DNA of 5,239 nt from JBKJUK01 sp046590705 (GCA_046590705.1 JBKJUK010000095.1:1-5239), one strand, 5' to 3'; numbered from the stretch's first letter, positions 1-5,239 are shown. Notes: a model not told the origin generated them from the letters alone. Numbers and translations: made by a program.

Positions 1-87
1 TGTCGAGCACCAGCCGGTTGGCCTCCAGCATGTCCTCAAGGCGCCCTGTGTCCTTCCACCAGCCCTCGACGATGTGCAACTGTCGAC
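1..87 (-). CDS. Glucose-1-phosphate thymidylyltransferase (long RmlA-type), internal fragment
   Basis: Read on the minus strand, codons from about position 85 down to 2 give QLHIVEGWWKDTGRLEDMLE followed by ANRLVLD. This is the characteristic GWWKDTG...LEANR.LLD stretch near the end of the nucleotidyltransferase domain of long-form glucose-1-phosphate thymidylyltransferases. These enzymes make dTDP-glucose from glucose 1-phosphate and dTTP for deoxysugar and surface-polysaccharide synthesis in the cytoplasm. Only about 28 residues are present. The downstream end leaves the window at position 1. The upstream end stops at GTCGAC (82-87), where the sequence turns into an unrelated gene on the other strand. 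There is no start, ribosome site or upstream domain, so it is a fragment, not a gene that can be expressed here. Family identity is from motif recognition; the exact sugar nucleotide is inferred. Confidence 0.72.
82..87. other. Abrupt junction between two truncated genes at a GTCGAC (SalI) hexamer
   Basis: Left of this hexamer the minus strand encodes a conserved RmlA-type segment. Right of it the plus strand encodes a conserved methyltransferase segment beginning VDGFVLWFD. Neither gene has a natural end here, so the two coding regions meet head to head inside conserved domains. The hexamer is the SalI recognition site, which suggests ligation of unrelated fragments, but GTCGAC also occurs at about 657, 1504, 2948, 3269 and 5140. 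Coincidence with a natural rearrangement is therefore possible. Confidence 0.6.
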
Positions 88-564
88 GGATTCGTGTTGT
101 GGTTCGATTCCGAGCTTGCCAAAAACGTCTGGATCACCAATGCTCCAGGGGCGCCGCCGTTGATCTACGGGCAGATGTTCTTTCCGCTGCTGGCCCCGCT
201 CGAAGTCGAGGCTGGCCATAAAGTCAGCGTGAGTATTTCTGCGACTCCAGTCGGTGACGACTACACCTGGACGTGGTCAGGGTCGGCCTTCTCTGTGAGC
301 GGAGATGTGATATCCATACCATTACAGTCCACCTTTTTCTCGACAGTGATGACCGCAGATGGCATTCATCGAAGCGCATTGACTGCTGTTCCGGAACTGA
401 ATGCAGACATCGAACGGTCTCGCGACACGCTTGCATCCATCGACGGACGTCGCAGCATTCTCGAAATCGCCGAGGTGCTTCTCGATCTGCATCGCGACGA
501 GCTGGTAGACGTGGAGAAGGCGTTGGAAGTCGTACGTTCGACGCTGCTGAAGAATGATGCCTGA
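82..564 (+). CDS. PRMT-like SAM-dependent methyltransferase, C-terminal part (5' truncated)
   Basis: The frame is open leftwards, but recognisable homology starts at the GTCGAC junction. The preserved 160 residues begin VDGFVLWFDSELA, followed by NAPGAPPLIYGQMFFPL, a stretch like EVEAGHKVSVSISA, and GDDYTWTW. This order (GF..WFD, then a loop plus Q..F.L, then the V.AG beta-barrel strand) matches the C-terminal beta-barrel half of protein arginine N-methyltransferase-like enzymes, which methylate side chains using S-adenosylmethionine. The SAM-binding Rossmann half is absent. The last 60 or so residues (ELNADIERSRDTLASIDGRR, then SILEIAEVLLDLH) resemble a PqqD-like or winged-helix tail of the kind seen behind these domains. 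The GTG at 94 falls inside GFVLWF and is not a credible start. The stop lies 11 bases before the next gene, suggesting one operon. The true substrate is unknown. Confidence 0.7.
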   Translation, partial: VDGFVLWFDSELAKNVWITNAPGAPPLIYGQMFFPLLAPLEVEAGHKVSVSISATPVGDDYTWTWSGSAFSVSGDVISIPLQSTFFSTVMTADGIHRSALTAVPELNADIERSRDTLASIDGRRSILEIAEVLLDLHRDELVDVEKALEVVRSTLLKNDA

Positions 565-575
565 GAGAGAGTCGA

Positions 576-1754
576 GTGAGGCCTGAGGCTGAATTTGCAA
601 TCGCGCTCTGCCGTCATGCAATCTCGATCCCGACTCTGTTGCCCTCGAACGCAGAGGTCGACTGGATCCGGTTCGAGTCGTATCTATATCACCATGGACT
701 TGCACCGCTCGTTCTGAAGTCCGTCGAGCAGAACCCAACTGCGATTCTTCCTGAGGAACTGAAGAAGAAACTCAAGGGGCGACAGGCGCGCACCGCACTG
801 AGGAATCTTCGAATGACCGGTGAGCTGATCCGGATCCTTCGGGCGCTCGATGCTGTGACTGTTGGCGTCGCGTTCAAAGGCCCGGTACTCGCTGCACGCG
901 CGTACGAGAATGTGGCGATGCGTGAATTCGGCGATCTCGATGTGCTCGTTTCTCGCGCTGCACTCGGAGACGTCCGACGTGTGCTGGGGCAGCTCGGTTA
1001 TCAAGCCGATCCACCGTTCACGCGTCGCGAGGAACTGGCCTACGAACAAGCTTCGTGCGAGCGGAGTTTCATCTCGCAGGATGGCCACGTTTCCCTCGAT
1101 CTCCATTGGCAGTTCACCTCGACCGCGTTTCCCTTCGCGTATGACTATGCAACTCTGGCGTCGAGAGTCATGGAAGTGACGGTCGGAGGCCAGCTGGTAC
1201 GCTCACTGGATGATGAAGACATGTTCCTGATTCTGGCAGTACATGGAGCGAAGCATCGTTGGGATCGACTGGAATGGCTCGCGACGCTTGGTGCACTTGT
1301 GCAGCGGAGACAACTGGATTGGTCGTTGATCGAGCGTCGCGCTGCGCAATACCGCATACAACGAACCTCCGCGCTTGCCAGGGCCCTGCTCGCCGACGTC
1401 ATGGGAGTGGAAACCGGTGGGCAGACAGTACGACGTTTGTCAGCGATCGAACCGCTGCTCGACGAGGTGGCGGCAGGCTTCATGTCGCGAAATCTTCCGG
1501 CACCGTCGACATCGGCAGAGCTCAACTGGTTCGTGGCGCGGCTTGCAGACCGACCAAGCGAAGGAGCGGCTGCCGTCCTCCACAGCGTGTTCGTTCCGAC
1601 GATTCCTGATTGGAAGGCCGTCGCGATTTCTCCGCGGTTCTCATGGCTCTACTACCTGGTGAGGCTTGTTCGACTGAGTCTCCTCTCGTGTCAGTCACTC
1701 CTCATGCGACTCCGGCTACTGATCCGCAAGGCCCTTCATCTCTCCAGTGATTGA
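576..1754 (+). CDS. Nucleotidyltransferase family protein (NTP_transf_5-like)
   Basis: A 392-residue cytoplasmic protein with the hallmarks of the uncharacterised NTP_transf_5 family (Pol-beta-type nucleotidyltransferase fold). FKGPVLAARAY is at residues 100-110, the metal-binding DxD motif in GDLDVLV at 119-125 (D120, D122), SLDLHW at 173-178, and HGAKHRWDRLEWL at 223-235. The C-terminus (356-388) is rich in Leu and Arg and may be amphipathic. The start is a GTG. It is the first usable start after an in-frame TGA at 555-557, and a purine-rich GAGAGAG lies just upstream, so a longer protein is excluded. It begins 11 bases after the methyltransferase stop, implying co-transcription. Members of this family are often found in lasso-peptide and other RiPP-like clusters with PqqD-like and HPr-kinase-like proteins. 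The reaction and substrate are not established, and any peptide-tailoring role here is inference. Confidence 0.8.
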   Translation: MRPEAEFAIALCRHAISIPTLLPSNAEVDWIRFESYLYHHGLAPLVLKSVEQNPTAILPEELKKKLKGRQARTALRNLRMTGELIRILRALDAVTVGVAFKGPVLAARAYENVAMREFGDLDVLVSRAALGDVRRVLGQLGYQADPPFTRREELAYEQASCERSFISQDGHVSLDLHWQFTSTAFPFAYDYATLASRVMEVTVGGQLVRSLDDEDMFLILAVHGAKHRWDRLEWLATLGALVQRRQLDWSLIERRAAQYRIQRTSALARALLADVMGVETGGQTVRRLSAIEPLLDEVAAGFMSRNLPAPSTSAELNWFVARLADRPSEGAAAVLHSVFVPTIPDWKAVAISPRFSWLYYLVRLVRLSLLSCQSLLMRLRLLIRKALHLSSD

Positions 1755-1829
1755 GTTTGCGTTGCGCCAGAGGACGATACGAATGAGGCCGCGTGCAGAA
1801 CGGCGCGTGAGATAGACTCGGATCTGCTG

Positions 1830-1835
1830 AAGGAG
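1830..1835 (+). promoter_or_regulatory. Ribosome binding site of the S9 peptidase
   Basis: AAGGAG lies five bases before the ATG at 1841. It fixes that codon as the start and agrees with the signal peptide beginning immediately there. Confidence 0.75.
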
Positions 1836-1840
1836 AATCC

Positions 1841-3730
1841 ATGATCAGATCGATGCTGGCCGCTGCTCTGTGTCTCATTCCACTTTCTCTCGTGGCTGCT
1901 ACGAATGCCGCAAAGAAGCGGCCGGGAAAGAAGTACACCATCGAGCAGTTCATGGGTACGACCTCCGTCTCCGGTGCGTCGTTCTCGCCTGACGAAAAGG
2001 AGATTTTGTTCTCGTCGAATGCGGAGGGCGGAATCTTCAATGCCTACAGCGTGTCGGTCAAAGGCGGAACTCCGAAAGCCATGACGCGCTCGAAGTCCGA
2101 CACGACCTACGCCGTTTCTTACTTCCCGAAGGATCGGCGAATTCTCTACACGCGTGATCAGGGTGGCGATGAGAACAATCACGTCTACCTGCGTGCGTTG
2201 GATGGGAGCGAGCGGGATCTCACTCCGGGTGCAAACCTCAAAGCGAGCTTCGGCGGCTGGAGCGAGGACGATACCTCGTTCTACATCACCAGCAATGAGC
2301 GCGATCCGAAGGCTTTCGATCTATACAAATACGATGCGAAAAGCTACGCCCGCACCATCCTTTTTCAAAACGACACCGGCTTTGAATTCAGTGGCATTTC
2401 GAGAGATGAGCGATGGGTCGCGCTGGAGCGCCCGAACACCACCACCGATTCCGACCTGTTTCTCTTCGACCGCACCACGAAGAAACTGCAGCAGATCTCC
2501 AGCCACGAGGGTGTGGCCAGCTATTCGGCGGCCGACTTCGATCCTACCTCCAGGTATCTCTACTTCCTGACGAACGATGGCAGCGAATTCAGTGAGGTGA
2601 GACGATACGATCTCGCCACCGCCAAAATCGACGTGATCGAGCAGGCCAGGTGGGATGTGATGTACACGTTCTTCTCGAAGAAGGGGAAGTATCGTGTGTC
2701 AGCAATCAACGAAGACGGCCACAATGCTGTTCGAATTTACGACGCAAAAACCACGAGGCGGCTGACCATTCCCGATCTGCCTGCCGGCGACATCGCCTCG
2801 GTATCCATCTCGCCCAGCGACTCGAAGCTGGCCCTCTATGTGATCGGCGATCGCTCACCGCGTAACCTCTACGTCTACGACTTCGACACCAAGAAAACCA
2901 CGCGGCTGACGAACACTCTTTCCCGGGAAGTAGATCCCAGGGACCTCGTCGACTCCGAGGTGATCCGATTCAAGTCGTTCGACGGAATGACCGTGCCAGG
3001 CATTCTCTACAAACCGCACCCGGCCTCGGCAACCAGTAAAGCACCTGCCATCGTGAATGTTCATGGCGGACCGGGCGGCCAGGCCCGTGAAGGCTATAAC
3101 TCTCTGCTGCAGTTCCTGGCGAATCATGGATACGTCGTTCTGGACGTGAATAATCGCGGTTCGTCAGGGTACGGAAAGACCTTCTTCATGGCCGATGATG
3201 GGAAGCATGGACGGGAGCCACTCTGGGATTGCGTGGAGGCCAAGGCTTATCTGTCTTCGCTCCTGTACGTCGACGGCGAACGTGTCGCCATCATGGGCGG
3301 CAGTTACGGGGGTTATATGGTCGCCGCGGCACTTGCCTTCAAGCCGGAAGTGTTCGACGCAGGTGTCGATATCTTCGGAGTGACGAACTGGGTGCGCACG
3401 CTCACCAGCATTCCTCCTTACTGGGAAGCGCAGCGCAAAGCGCTGTATCAGGAGATCGGCAACCCCGAAACACAGCTCGATATGCTGAAGGCGGTGTCGC
3501 CCCTTTTCCACGCCGAGAAGATCCGTAAACCCCTGCTGGTGGTGCAGGGAGCGAATGATCCGCGAGTGCTGAAAGTCGAATCGGACGAACTGGTGGCGGC
3601 TGTGAAGAAGAACGACGTGCCGGTCGAGTACCTGGTGTTCGATGACGAGGGCCATGGCTTTTCGAAGAAGAAGAATCAGATCGCGGCGTACGCAAAAATC
3701 CTGAACTTCCTGAACACGCATCTCCGCTAA
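1841..3730 (+). CDS. Secreted S9-family prolyl oligopeptidase-like serine peptidase
   Basis: A 629-residue serine peptidase related to dipeptidyl/acylaminoacyl peptidases (family S9), which cleave short peptides. Residues 1-23 look like a Sec signal peptide: basic start, hydrophobic core to about residue 20, and an AxA-like site near ATNA. This puts the enzyme in the periplasm or outside the cell. Residues about 30-370 form repeated beta-propeller-like segments (FSPDEKEILFSS, ISPSDSKLALYV). From about 372 comes the alpha/beta-hydrolase domain, with the oxyanion-region HGGPGG at 408-413. The catalytic triad is complete: Ser488 in GGSYGGYM, Asp573 in GANDPRV and His605 in DEGHGF. Length and order are normal for the family, with no truncation. 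The ATG at 1841 has a good ribosome site, AAGGAG at 1830-1835. An 86-base gap after the preceding gene contains a -10-like TAGACT (1813-1818) without a convincing -35, so separate transcription is possible. Substrate specificity cannot be read from sequence. Confidence 0.93.
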   Translation: MIRSMLAAALCLIPLSLVAATNAAKKRPGKKYTIEQFMGTTSVSGASFSPDEKEILFSSNAEGGIFNAYSVSVKGGTPKAMTRSKSDTTYAVSYFPKDRRILYTRDQGGDENNHVYLRALDGSERDLTPGANLKASFGGWSEDDTSFYITSNERDPKAFDLYKYDAKSYARTILFQNDTGFEFSGISRDERWVALERPNTTTDSDLFLFDRTTKKLQQISSHEGVASYSAADFDPTSRYLYFLTNDGSEFSEVRRYDLATAKIDVIEQARWDVMYTFFSKKGKYRVSAINEDGHNAVRIYDAKTTRRLTIPDLPAGDIASVSISPSDSKLALYVIGDRSPRNLYVYDFDTKKTTRLTNTLSREVDPRDLVDSEVIRFKSFDGMTVPGILYKPHPASATSKAPAIVNVHGGPGGQAREGYNSLLQFLANHGYVVLDVNNRGSSGYGKTFFMADDGKHGREPLWDCVEAKAYLSSLLYVDGERVAIMGGSYGGYMVAAALAFKPEVFDAGVDIFGVTNWVRTLTSIPPYWEAQRKALYQEIGNPETQLDMLKAVSPLFHAEKIRKPLLVVQGANDPRVLKVESDELVAAVKKNDVPVEYLVFDDEGHGFSKKKNQIAAYAKILNFLNTHLR

Positions 3731-3740
3731 GCCGCGTGAT

Positions 3741-3756
3741 GAAACGGTCTCGTTTC
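3741..3756 (+). terminator. Short hairpin just after the peptidase stop, possible weak terminator
   Basis: GAAACG, loop GTCT, CGTTTC form a perfect 6-bp stem ten bases after the peptidase stop codon. No T-run follows (GGGTGCGCG instead), so it is not a classic intrinsic terminator. It may act as a 3'-end stabiliser or be chance. Confidence 0.3.
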
Positions 3757-3778
3757 GGGTGCGCGTGTTGCCGCTCGC

Positions 3779-3795
3779 GCTGGACTTCGTCCAGC
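3779..3795. other. Hairpin GCTGGAC-TTC-GTCCAGC in the convergent intergenic region
   Basis: A perfect 7-bp GC-rich stem with a three-base loop, lying 17 bases before the 20-bp palindrome at 3813. No T-tract follows. It could be part of a larger multi-hairpin repeat element or a transcript-end structure shared by the two convergent genes. The second copy of the palindrome is not accompanied by this hairpin, so it is probably not a fixed part of the repeat. Confidence 0.35.
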
Positions 3796-3812
3796 TCTCG
3801 ATCCGTGTGGAG

Positions 3813-3832
3813 CACAGGCAATCCTGCCTGTG
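3813..3832 (+). repeat. REP-like palindrome, copy 1
   Basis: CACAGGCAATCCTGCCTGTG: an 8-bp perfect inverted repeat (CACAGGCA/TGCCTGTG) around a four-base loop ATCC. The identical 20-mer occurs in reverse orientation at 4973-4992, where the loop reads GGAT on the plus strand. Similarity extends outward: GTGTGG precedes both copies when they are aligned (3805-3810 here, with an extra AG before the stem), and ACG lies shortly after both. It lies in the non-coding gap between two convergent genes, the usual place for REP-type elements. Confidence 0.75.
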
Positions 3833-3884
3833 ACGCCATGCTTCGAGTTCAAGCCATCATCCTCACGGGGCCGTCTGGTCATAT

Positions 3885-3900
3885 ACAACGCCCACGTTGT
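3885..3900. terminator. Hairpin between convergent genes, possible bidirectional 3'-end signal
   Basis: ACAACG, loop CCCA, CGTTGT gives a perfect 6-bp stem 45 bases beyond the transporter stop (minus strand) and 155 bases beyond the peptidase stop. No clear T-run follows on either strand, so terminator function is only a guess from position. Confidence 0.25.
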
Positions 3901-3944
3901 TCCCGTTCTGCGTTCTGGGTTCACCAGTTGACCGGTCGCAGTAA

Positions 3945-4868
3945 TCACAGGGGTGCTGTGTCTACCCCGGCCTCACGACCCCGGCCTCCGGCCTTATTCA
4001 CCGGTTTTCCCGATACGAACGGATAGATGAGCACTACACCGAGAATGATCGTTACCCCAACATAGAAGCTGAGACCCAGTTCGCGGTGCTCCCCGAGGAT
4101 TGCGATGGCGATGATGATCGCGTAGAGCGGCTCGAGATTGACGGCCAGCTGAGTGCCGAACGCGCTCAGGTGCCGGAGAGCCACGAGCGACAAGGTGAAG
4201 GGGAGCAGTGTGCATCCAAGCGCCAGGATCAGCAGCAGCCCGGCATCGCGCGCGTCCGGTAGTGGGAAGGCGGGACCGGTATGCGGGAGCAGTACTGAAA
4301 CGATGGTTAACAGCAGGGCTCCGGCGCCCAGTTCGATGCCGGTCACGGCGAGAGGATCTGCGTGTTCGACCAGCTTTTTGTTCAGCGTGGCAAAGATCGC
4401 TACGAAGAATGCAGAGAGTGCGCCCACCAGGATGCCGCTTCGCATCCCTGTCGGGACGCCTCCGACAACAAGCAGGACACCTGGGATGATCGCTGCGCCA
4501 AGAAGCAACTCGCGTGGATCGAAGCGGCGTTTGATGATCAGCGGCTCGACGACAGCCAGAAAAATCGGAGCGAGAGCCATACAGGTCGCACCGACCGAGG
4601 CATTGGAGAGTTTGATCGCGCCGTAAAACGTGAGCCAGTGGAGTGCGATGATGACGCCGACGCCAGCGTATGCAGCAAAGAGGCGGAGAGGGATCGTCCG
4701 CCAGGCTCTCCACACGCGCGGCACGAAGAGTAGAACAGCCGTCACCAGAGTCATGCGCCACCAGACCAGCGGAAGAGCCGGAAGGGTGATCATCTTCCCC
4801 AGAATCGCAGTGAAGCCCCAGAGCAGGACGCAGAAGTGAATCTGGAGATTGGCTTTTCTGGTGGGCAT
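3945..4868 (-). CDS. EamA/DMT-superfamily transporter
   Basis: A polytopic inner-membrane protein with about ten hydrophobic segments and the two-fold EamA repeat of the drug/metabolite transporter superfamily. The first repeat covers roughly residues 10-137 (LLWGFTAILGK, then WWR, LTFYGAIKLSNAS, ALAPIFLAVVEPLI). The second covers about 144-283 and ends in the typical NLEPLYAIIIAIAILGE. Such proteins export or exchange small metabolites or amino acids; the substrate is not predictable. I chose the ATG at 4868, giving 307 residues, normal for the family. An in-frame ATG at 4928 would add 20 polar residues (MRPFVTHRPDRDGQRTSSPP) and lies inside a -10-like TAGAAT, so it is probably untranslated. 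Ribosome sites before both ATGs are weak. The C-terminal tail (NKAGGRGREAGVDTAPL) is coded partly by an 11-bp direct repeat, ACCCCGGCCTC, at 3964-3974 and 3978-3988. The gene is convergent with the peptidase, divergent from the dehydrogenase, and has palindromes on both sides. Confidence 0.88.
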   Translation of the reverse strand: MPTRKANLQIHFCVLLWGFTAILGKMITLPALPLVWWRMTLVTAVLLFVPRVWRAWRTIPLRLFAAYAGVGVIIALHWLTFYGAIKLSNASVGATCMALAPIFLAVVEPLIIKRRFDPRELLLGAAIIPGVLLVVGGVPTGMRSGILVGALSAFFVAIFATLNKKLVEHADPLAVTGIELGAGALLLTIVSVLLPHTGPAFPLPDARDAGLLLILALGCTLLPFTLSLVALRHLSAFGTQLAVNLEPLYAIIIAIAILGEHRELGLSFYVGVTIILGVVLIYPFVSGKPVNKAGGRGREAGVDTAPL

Positions 4869-4926
4869 CGGCGGCGAACTCGTACGCTGGCCATCGCGAT
4901 CAGGGCGGTGCGTTACGAAGGGGCGC

Positions 4927-4932
4927 ATTCTA
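4927..4932 (-). promoter_or_regulatory. Candidate -10 box for the transporter gene
   Basis: On the minus strand the sequence reads TAGAAT (five of six to TATAAT). It overlaps the upstream ATG at 4926-4928. Transcription would start near 4920, leaving a leader of about 50 bases before the ATG at 4868. No convincing -35 box is visible; the best is TTCATT with a 19-base spacer. Confidence 0.35.
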
Positions 4933-4972
4933 CATTGCGCGCGCAGATCGGAATGAACGTGTCACCCGTCTC

Positions 4973-4992
4973 CACAGGCAGGATTGCCTGTG
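4973..4992 (-). repeat. REP-like palindrome, copy 2 (inverted)
   Basis: Plus strand CACAGGCAGGATTGCCTGTG, the exact reverse complement of the element at 3813-3832: 8-bp stem, four-base loop, all 20 bases identical. Beyond the stem, CCACAC (4993-4998) is the reverse complement of the GTGTGG that flanks copy 1. It sits between the two divergent candidate promoters. It could act as an operator, but the second copy in a gene-end region argues for a dispersed repeat. Confidence 0.75.
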
Positions 4993-5019
4993 CCACACTC
5001 GAGTCCTCAGACACGAACT

Positions 5020-5047
5020 TTCACTTCCGCGCTTTTCGCACTAGAAT
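5020..5047 (+). promoter_or_regulatory. Candidate sigma-70-type promoter for the dehydrogenase gene
   Basis: TTCACT (5020-5025, four of six to TTGACA), a 16-base spacer and TAGAAT (5042-5047, five of six to TATAAT). Transcription would begin near 5054, giving a leader of roughly 50 bases before the ATG at 5107. The same TAGAAT hexamer appears on the opposite strand before the transporter gene. Confidence 0.45.
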
Positions 5048-5106
5048 CTCCGTCCCGCACGCGCGCGAAGTCGAGAAGCGCGAATAACTTCGATACACCA
5101 AGAGGC

Positions 5107-5239
5107 ATGGCTAGAAAACAACAAGCAGTAGCAGTGGCTGTCGACCCGGCATCCTGCGCTCCGGAATGGACCGACATTCTTCGCAAGATGATCTTCATTC
5201 GTCGCTTCGAGGAAGCGACTGAACGAGAGTTCCGCCGCG
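5107..5239 (+). CDS. Pyruvate/2-oxoacid dehydrogenase E1 component alpha subunit, N-terminus (3' cut by window)
   Basis: The first 44 residues are visible: MARKQQAVAVAVDPASC, a linker, then ILRKMIFIRRFEEATEREF at about 24-42. The pattern L.KM..IRRFEE......F is the N-terminal helix of thiamine-diphosphate-dependent E1 alpha subunits (pyruvate, acetoin or branched-chain 2-oxoacid dehydrogenase). These decarboxylate the 2-oxoacid and pass the acyl group to E2 lipoyl domains. The thiamine-binding GDG motif lies beyond the window. ATG 5107 is the only plausible start: there is no in-frame start in the 66 bases upstream, and the next Met is inside the helix. Its only Shine-Dalgarno-like sequence, AAGAGG (5100-5105), is unusually close, one base from the ATG, so initiation may be inefficient or use other features. 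Which oxoacid is used cannot be told from this part; an E1 beta gene would be expected next. Confidence 0.75.
   Translation, partial: MARKQQAVAVAVDPASCAPEWTDILRKMIFIRRFEEATEREFRR

Noticed and set aside
2..7. GTCGAG at the window edge as a SalI/XhoI ligation scar
   Set aside because: These bases encode the conserved LD of ANRLVLD in the minus-strand RmlA-type fragment, so natural coding explains them.
94..564. Complete small protein starting at the GTG at 94
   Set aside because: The GTG codes the Val of a conserved GFVLWFD strand, and homology continues upstream to the junction. This is the 3' part of a larger gene, not an independent 156-residue protein.
322..738. Minus-strand open frame across the methyltransferase/nucleotidyltransferase boundary
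   Set aside because: It crosses the stop and start of two supported plus-strand genes and has no family signal.
1841..1910. Lipoprotein signal (Cys at residue 11 of the peptidase)
   Set aside because: The residues before Cys11 (AAL) do not match a lipobox, and the Cys lies in the middle of the hydrophobic core; an ordinary Sec signal peptide fits better.
3164..3721. Long minus-strand open frame opposite the peptidase
   Set aside because: It is antisense to the catalytic domain of an unmistakable S9 peptidase and shows no recognisable motifs; a shadow of GC-rich codon usage.
3964..3988. Tandem ACCCCGGCCTC repeat as a regulatory or CRISPR-like repeat
   Set aside because: Only two 11-bp units, inside the coding sequence of the transporter tail; simple local duplication of GC-rich sequence is enough.
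3736..4026. Small plus-strand open frame in the convergent intergenic region
   Set aside because: Runs through hairpins and the palindrome into the antisense of the transporter; Ser/Arg-rich composition with no domain, so not a credible gene.
4153..4626. Plus-strand open frame opposite the transporter
   Set aside because: Antisense to the EamA gene, low-complexity Ser/Arg/Pro composition, no ribosome site or family resemblance.
3994..4761. Second long minus-strand frame overlapping the transporter
   Set aside because: The overlapping frame encodes ten clean hydrophobic segments and EamA motifs; this one is Arg/Cys-rich and typical of an out-of-frame translation.

Overview
The window reads as ordinary, moderately GC-rich chromosomal DNA from a free-living Gram-negative-type bacterium. 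Sec-exported peptidase, -10 boxes of the TAGAAT type and a dispersed 20-bp palindrome fit this. I lean weakly towards an Acidobacteriota-like soil organism, because I recall similar CACAGGCA...TGCCTGTG palindromes there. That is memory, not a search, and taxonomy should be treated as open.

Layout. (1) Positions 1-87 carry, on the minus strand, a fragment of a long-type glucose-1-phosphate thymidylyltransferase (nucleotide-sugar synthesis). It stops abruptly at a GTCGAC hexamer (82-87). (2) From that same hexamer, on the plus strand, runs the C-terminal part of a protein-arginine-methyltransferase-like enzyme with a small PqqD-like tail (82-564). Both genes are cut inside conserved domains at this point, so it is either a rearrangement or a cloning/assembly chimera. 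(3) Eleven bases further on is a 392-aa nucleotidyltransferase-fold protein of the NTP_transf_5 type (576-1754). It probably shares an operon with the methyltransferase. (4) A separately initiated, secreted S9-family prolyl-oligopeptidase-like peptidase follows (1841-3730). (5) A convergent intergenic region (3731-3944) contains several short hairpins and one copy of the palindrome. (6) On the minus strand is an EamA/DMT-superfamily membrane transporter (3945-4868; the upstream ATG at 4928 is probably not used). (7) A divergent intergenic region (4869-5106) holds two candidate promoters and a second, inverted copy of the palindrome. (8) The first 44 codons of a pyruvate (or branched-chain 2-oxoacid) dehydrogenase E1 alpha subunit start at 5107 and run off the end.

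The genes do not form one pathway. Only the methyltransferase/nucleotidyltransferase pair looks functionally linked, possibly as tailoring enzymes of a peptide-modification cluster whose upstream part is missing. The peptidase, transporter and dehydrogenase look like independent transcription units. The most notable non-coding signals are the junction at 82-87 and the inverted palindrome pair around the transporter. I saw no rRNA, tRNA, CRISPR array, transposase or phage gene.
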